A DNA stretch of 5,952 nt from the NCBI GenBank assembly GCA_012842725.1, contig DUSG01000214.1:1-5952 (forward strand). Direction: 5' to 3'. Under the pieces are notes generated by a model. It made no database searches and was not told the DNA's origin. It saw only the letters and a program-made list of their open reading frames with translations. Position numbers and translations under genes: made by a program. Source of the DNA: Clostridiales bacterium. Its GTDB lineage: Bacteria; Bacillota; Clostridia; Lutisporales; Lutisporaceae. Below, piece after piece: positions 3,952 to 5,952 of the stretch (positions are counted from its first letter, which is position 1; each line of letters opens with the position of its first letter).

Positions 3952-5859
3952 TTTGTAGTAATCAGTTTCAAGTATTTTGGCAGAGTAGTAGAATTTATTA
4001 TCTACTATATCCTTAATGGTATTTACATAGTTTTCATCAACTGTAATGCCGGGATTAGGTGTAAAAACACCTGTCAGGGAATTATAACGGCCTTTATCTG
4101 TGATAAAGCTTTTGTTTTCAAATATAACCAGCGGTTCTGAATCGGAAAATATGTCCCTTCCCATAAGCAGTCTTGAATCAAAGTCCAGTCCCATCAGGTT
4201 AGATATGGTAGGAAGTATATCCAGGCTAGAGCAGGGTTTATCGATTACAGTCGGTTTCATTCCTTTAACATATAGTATAAAGTGATTCTTATATAACTCA
4301 AAATTTCTTTCCACCTTATGTCCTGCAAGTTCATCTATTTCTTTTAATTCAAGACCGTACGGATAATGATCAGAGCTTAGAGCTATGAGTGTTTTATCTG
4401 CTATACCTGCTTCCTCCAATTTATTGAGCAAGTATTCCAAAGCTCTGTCCAGCTCTATTTGACAAGCTACATATGCTTTAGCCGCTTCTGAATAGGGTAG
4501 ATGTTGAACCAATTTTCTGTTCTTTGCTGCCATGGCATTGCCGGTAAAGCTATATCTCATATGACCGCTGACAGTCATATAATATACATGGAAAGGCTCT
4601 TTATCTATGTATTCAGGTATCGTTTTTTCAATCATTTCAAGGTCTGAAGCGGGCCAGGATTTTTTTATGTCCAGACCGTTACCAACACCTTTATAATCAT
4701 ATCCCATATTGGGATGTGATATATTTCTTTTATAATAAGTATATGTATTGTTGTGATAAGCATAAGTACTGTAGCCTAGCTTCTTTAACTGATTTCCTAA
4801 AACAAACGGCATAGACTTTTTGCCTGATATATAGAAACTCCAAACTCCTCTTTTAGGTATCAAGCCTGTGCATGCAACATATTCTCCGTCAGAGGTGCTG
4901 ACTCCCCAAACAGGGGTATAGAAATCTGTAAAATAGTAGCCTTCATGAACCAGTTTATATAGAGTAGGAGTTATATCTTTATGTACCGCTAAAGGTGAAA
5001 ATGATTCGGCAGTGATTAGAATAAGATTGTAACCTTTATATTTTGCTGTGTATTCATTTTTTGCAGTAGGCATTACATTCATGAAATAATGGTGCATTTT
5101 TTTTATGGTTTCATTTTTTTCATTGGAAATCAGTTCGACAAAATCTATGTCTAAAGTGTTATATTCAATAGTTTTTTTCACTGGTTCAAGTGGTTTACTC
5201 TTTTCTTCAGAGAGTTCCGGAATGATTTCCTTAGGTTCTGCTATTTTTGGAGACCAACCGAATATCAATCTTTGCATATCCAATCTCATATAAGTGATCA
5301 GTCCAAGTTTTTTTACAGACATGACAGGATGATCATTGTTGAAATATAAATCGTAGGCAGAGTACTGAGTTTTTTCACCAGCACATATGAAAGCAACCCC
5401 AATTATGTGAAATATGATAGCGCTGAATATCAGAATAACTCTGGTTTTCATGCTTATGCTGGAGAAAACCAGAAGCTTTTTGAGCCAGATTATTGATATG
5501 CATGGGACAAAAGCCAATAGGATCCATAATATGTTATTAGCCATCAGTGCCAATATATCTTTCCAGAATTCAAGAACTTGACCTGCATTGCCTGCTGAAA
5601 ATAAGGTATAAAATGTTTTAAACAGCTTGTAATAAAGTATCTGGGAGGCAAAAATTAATCCCCATAATACCAAAAGTACTATAGTCACAACATAGTTTAC
5701 GCTGCTGTTAAAGCCAGTAGATATTATATATGACAGAAATGAAAAAGGTAAAGAAAACAACAGAGAAATCAAAAAACCCGAGGAAAAGAATCCTTCTCCA
5801 AGGGAGGCTCTTAATATAGTTTCAAGATAGAACAACGATAGAATAAAATATGCTAACAT
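3940..5859 (-). CDS. LTA-synthase-family membrane sulfatase (phosphoglycerol transferase)
   Basis: Complete at 639 aa, about the usual length for LtaS-like enzymes. Around four to five N-terminal membrane segments (about 1-17, 28-48, 56-78, 107-128, 139-160) precede an extracellular alkaline-phosphatase/sulfatase domain (about 275-565). Active-site residues known from S. aureus LtaS are present in equivalent motifs: E285 in LITAESFS, catalytic nucleophile T322 in GVSTSDGEY, H433 in TVSGHMRY, and D497-H498 in ALSSDHYPYG. Such enzymes transfer glycerol phosphate from phosphatidylglycerol to a growing lipoteichoic acid, or modify related surface glycolipids or polymers, at the outer face of the membrane. 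Polymerase and primase versions cannot be told apart here. The ATG at 5857-5859 is preceded directly by an in-frame TAA, so no longer start is possible in this frame; AAGGCGG a few bases upstream is a modest ribosome site. A gene fragment 33 bases upstream on the same strand suggests an operon. Confidence 0.92.
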   Translation of the reverse strand: MLAYFILSLFYLETILRASLGEGFFSSGFLISLLFSLPFSFLSYIISTGFNSSVNYVVTIVLLVLWGLIFASQILYYKLFKTFYTLFSAGNAGQVLEFWKDILALMANNILWILLAFVPCISIIWLKKLLVFSSISMKTRVILIFSAIIFHIIGVAFICAGEKTQYSAYDLYFNNDHPVMSVKKLGLITYMRLDMQRLIFGWSPKIAEPKEIIPELSEEKSKPLEPVKKTIEYNTLDIDFVELISNEKNETIKKMHHYFMNVMPTAKNEYTAKYKGYNLILITAESFSPLAVHKDITPTLYKLVHEGYYFTDFYTPVWGVSTSDGEYVACTGLIPKRGVWSFYISGKKSMPFVLGNQLKKLGYSTYAYHNNTYTYYKRNISHPNMGYDYKGVGNGLDIKKSWPASDLEMIEKTIPEYIDKEPFHVYYMTVSGHMRYSFTGNAMAAKNRKLVQHLPYSEAAKAYVACQIELDRALEYLLNKLEEAGIADKTLIALSSDHYPYGLELKEIDELAGHKVERNFELYKNHFILYVKGMKPTVIDKPCSSLDILPTISNLMGLDFDSRLLMGRDIFSDSEPLVIFENKSFITDKGRYNSLTGVFTPNPGITVDENYVNTIKDIVDNKFYYSAKILETDYYKYVK

Positions 5860-5892
5860 TTATAAAACCGCCTTCTGTCTAATATATATTGA

Positions 5893-5952
5893 TTATTTCT
5901 CAGCTTTGAAATACTCATCGATTATGTTTTCAGCAAGCCTTTTATTGAAAGC
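5893..5952 (-). CDS. C-terminal end of an upstream gene, cut by the window edge
   Basis: On the minus strand one frame is open from the window edge to a TAA at 5893-5895 and gives 19 residues ending in ENIIDEYFKAEK; the other two frames stop early. The residues look like a charged C-terminal helix. It lies 33 bases before the LTA-synthase-family gene on the same strand with no terminator between, so the two may be co-transcribed. The product cannot be named from this fragment. Confidence 0.5.
   Translation of the reverse strand, partial: AFNKRLAENIIDEYFKAEK

Noticed and set aside
3919..4140. 73-codon plus-strand open frame
   Set aside because: Antisense to the C-terminus of the sulfatase and starting within the terminator hairpin.

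Overview
The window comes from an AT-rich, low-GC Gram-positive bacterium, most likely a member of the Clostridia. The signs are strong AAGGAGGTG-type ribosome binding sites, AT-rich codon use, a lipoteichoic-acid-synthase-type sulfatase, and Gly/Cys-rich tiny membrane proteins of a kind common in sporulating Clostridia. The genus cannot be fixed from sequence alone.

Left part (1-2388, plus strand): eight small genes in a row. P1 (66-203), P2 (232-462), P3 (508-699) and P4 (765-998) are 45-77 aa proteins. Each is built from two short hydrophobic stretches separated by a polar linker. P2-P4 are clear tandem paralogues with an almost identical 43-residue core, and P1 is a distant relative in architecture only. 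P5 (1035-1250) is a nine-cysteine membrane miniprotein with an internal duplication, followed by a perfect 16-bp hairpin. After the hairpin come P6 (1365-1565, one membrane segment and a basic tail), P7 (1595-2209, a 204 aa soluble charged helical protein) and P8 (2212-2388, a 58 aa two-helix membrane protein with a TTG start, two bases after P7). None has a function I can assign. The layout suggests highly translated small membrane or envelope proteins, possibly sporulation-linked.

Middle (2389-3914, plus strand): a 185-base intergenic region carries a good sigma-A-type promoter (TTGGCA, 18 bases, TATAAT) with an 18-base perfect palindrome just downstream. It drives a complete 446 aa CNNM/CorC (HlyC/CorC, TlyC-like) membrane protein with DUF21, paired CBS and CorC_HlyC domains, probably a Mg2+ (or other divalent cation) exporter.

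Right part (3903-5952, minus strand): a convergent bidirectional terminator whose arms encode the last three residues and stop codon of both flanking genes. Next is a complete 639 aa LTA-synthase-family sulfatase with its catalytic Thr and metal ligands. At the right edge is the last 19 codons of an upstream minus-strand gene, probably in the same operon.

The exporter and the sulfatase are ordinary housekeeping genes. The unusual part is the small-protein cluster at 1-2388: tandem duplication, signs of recent sequence homogenisation, near-identical optimal ribosome sites, and a P6-P7-P8 module that includes a gene easily missed because of its TTG start.
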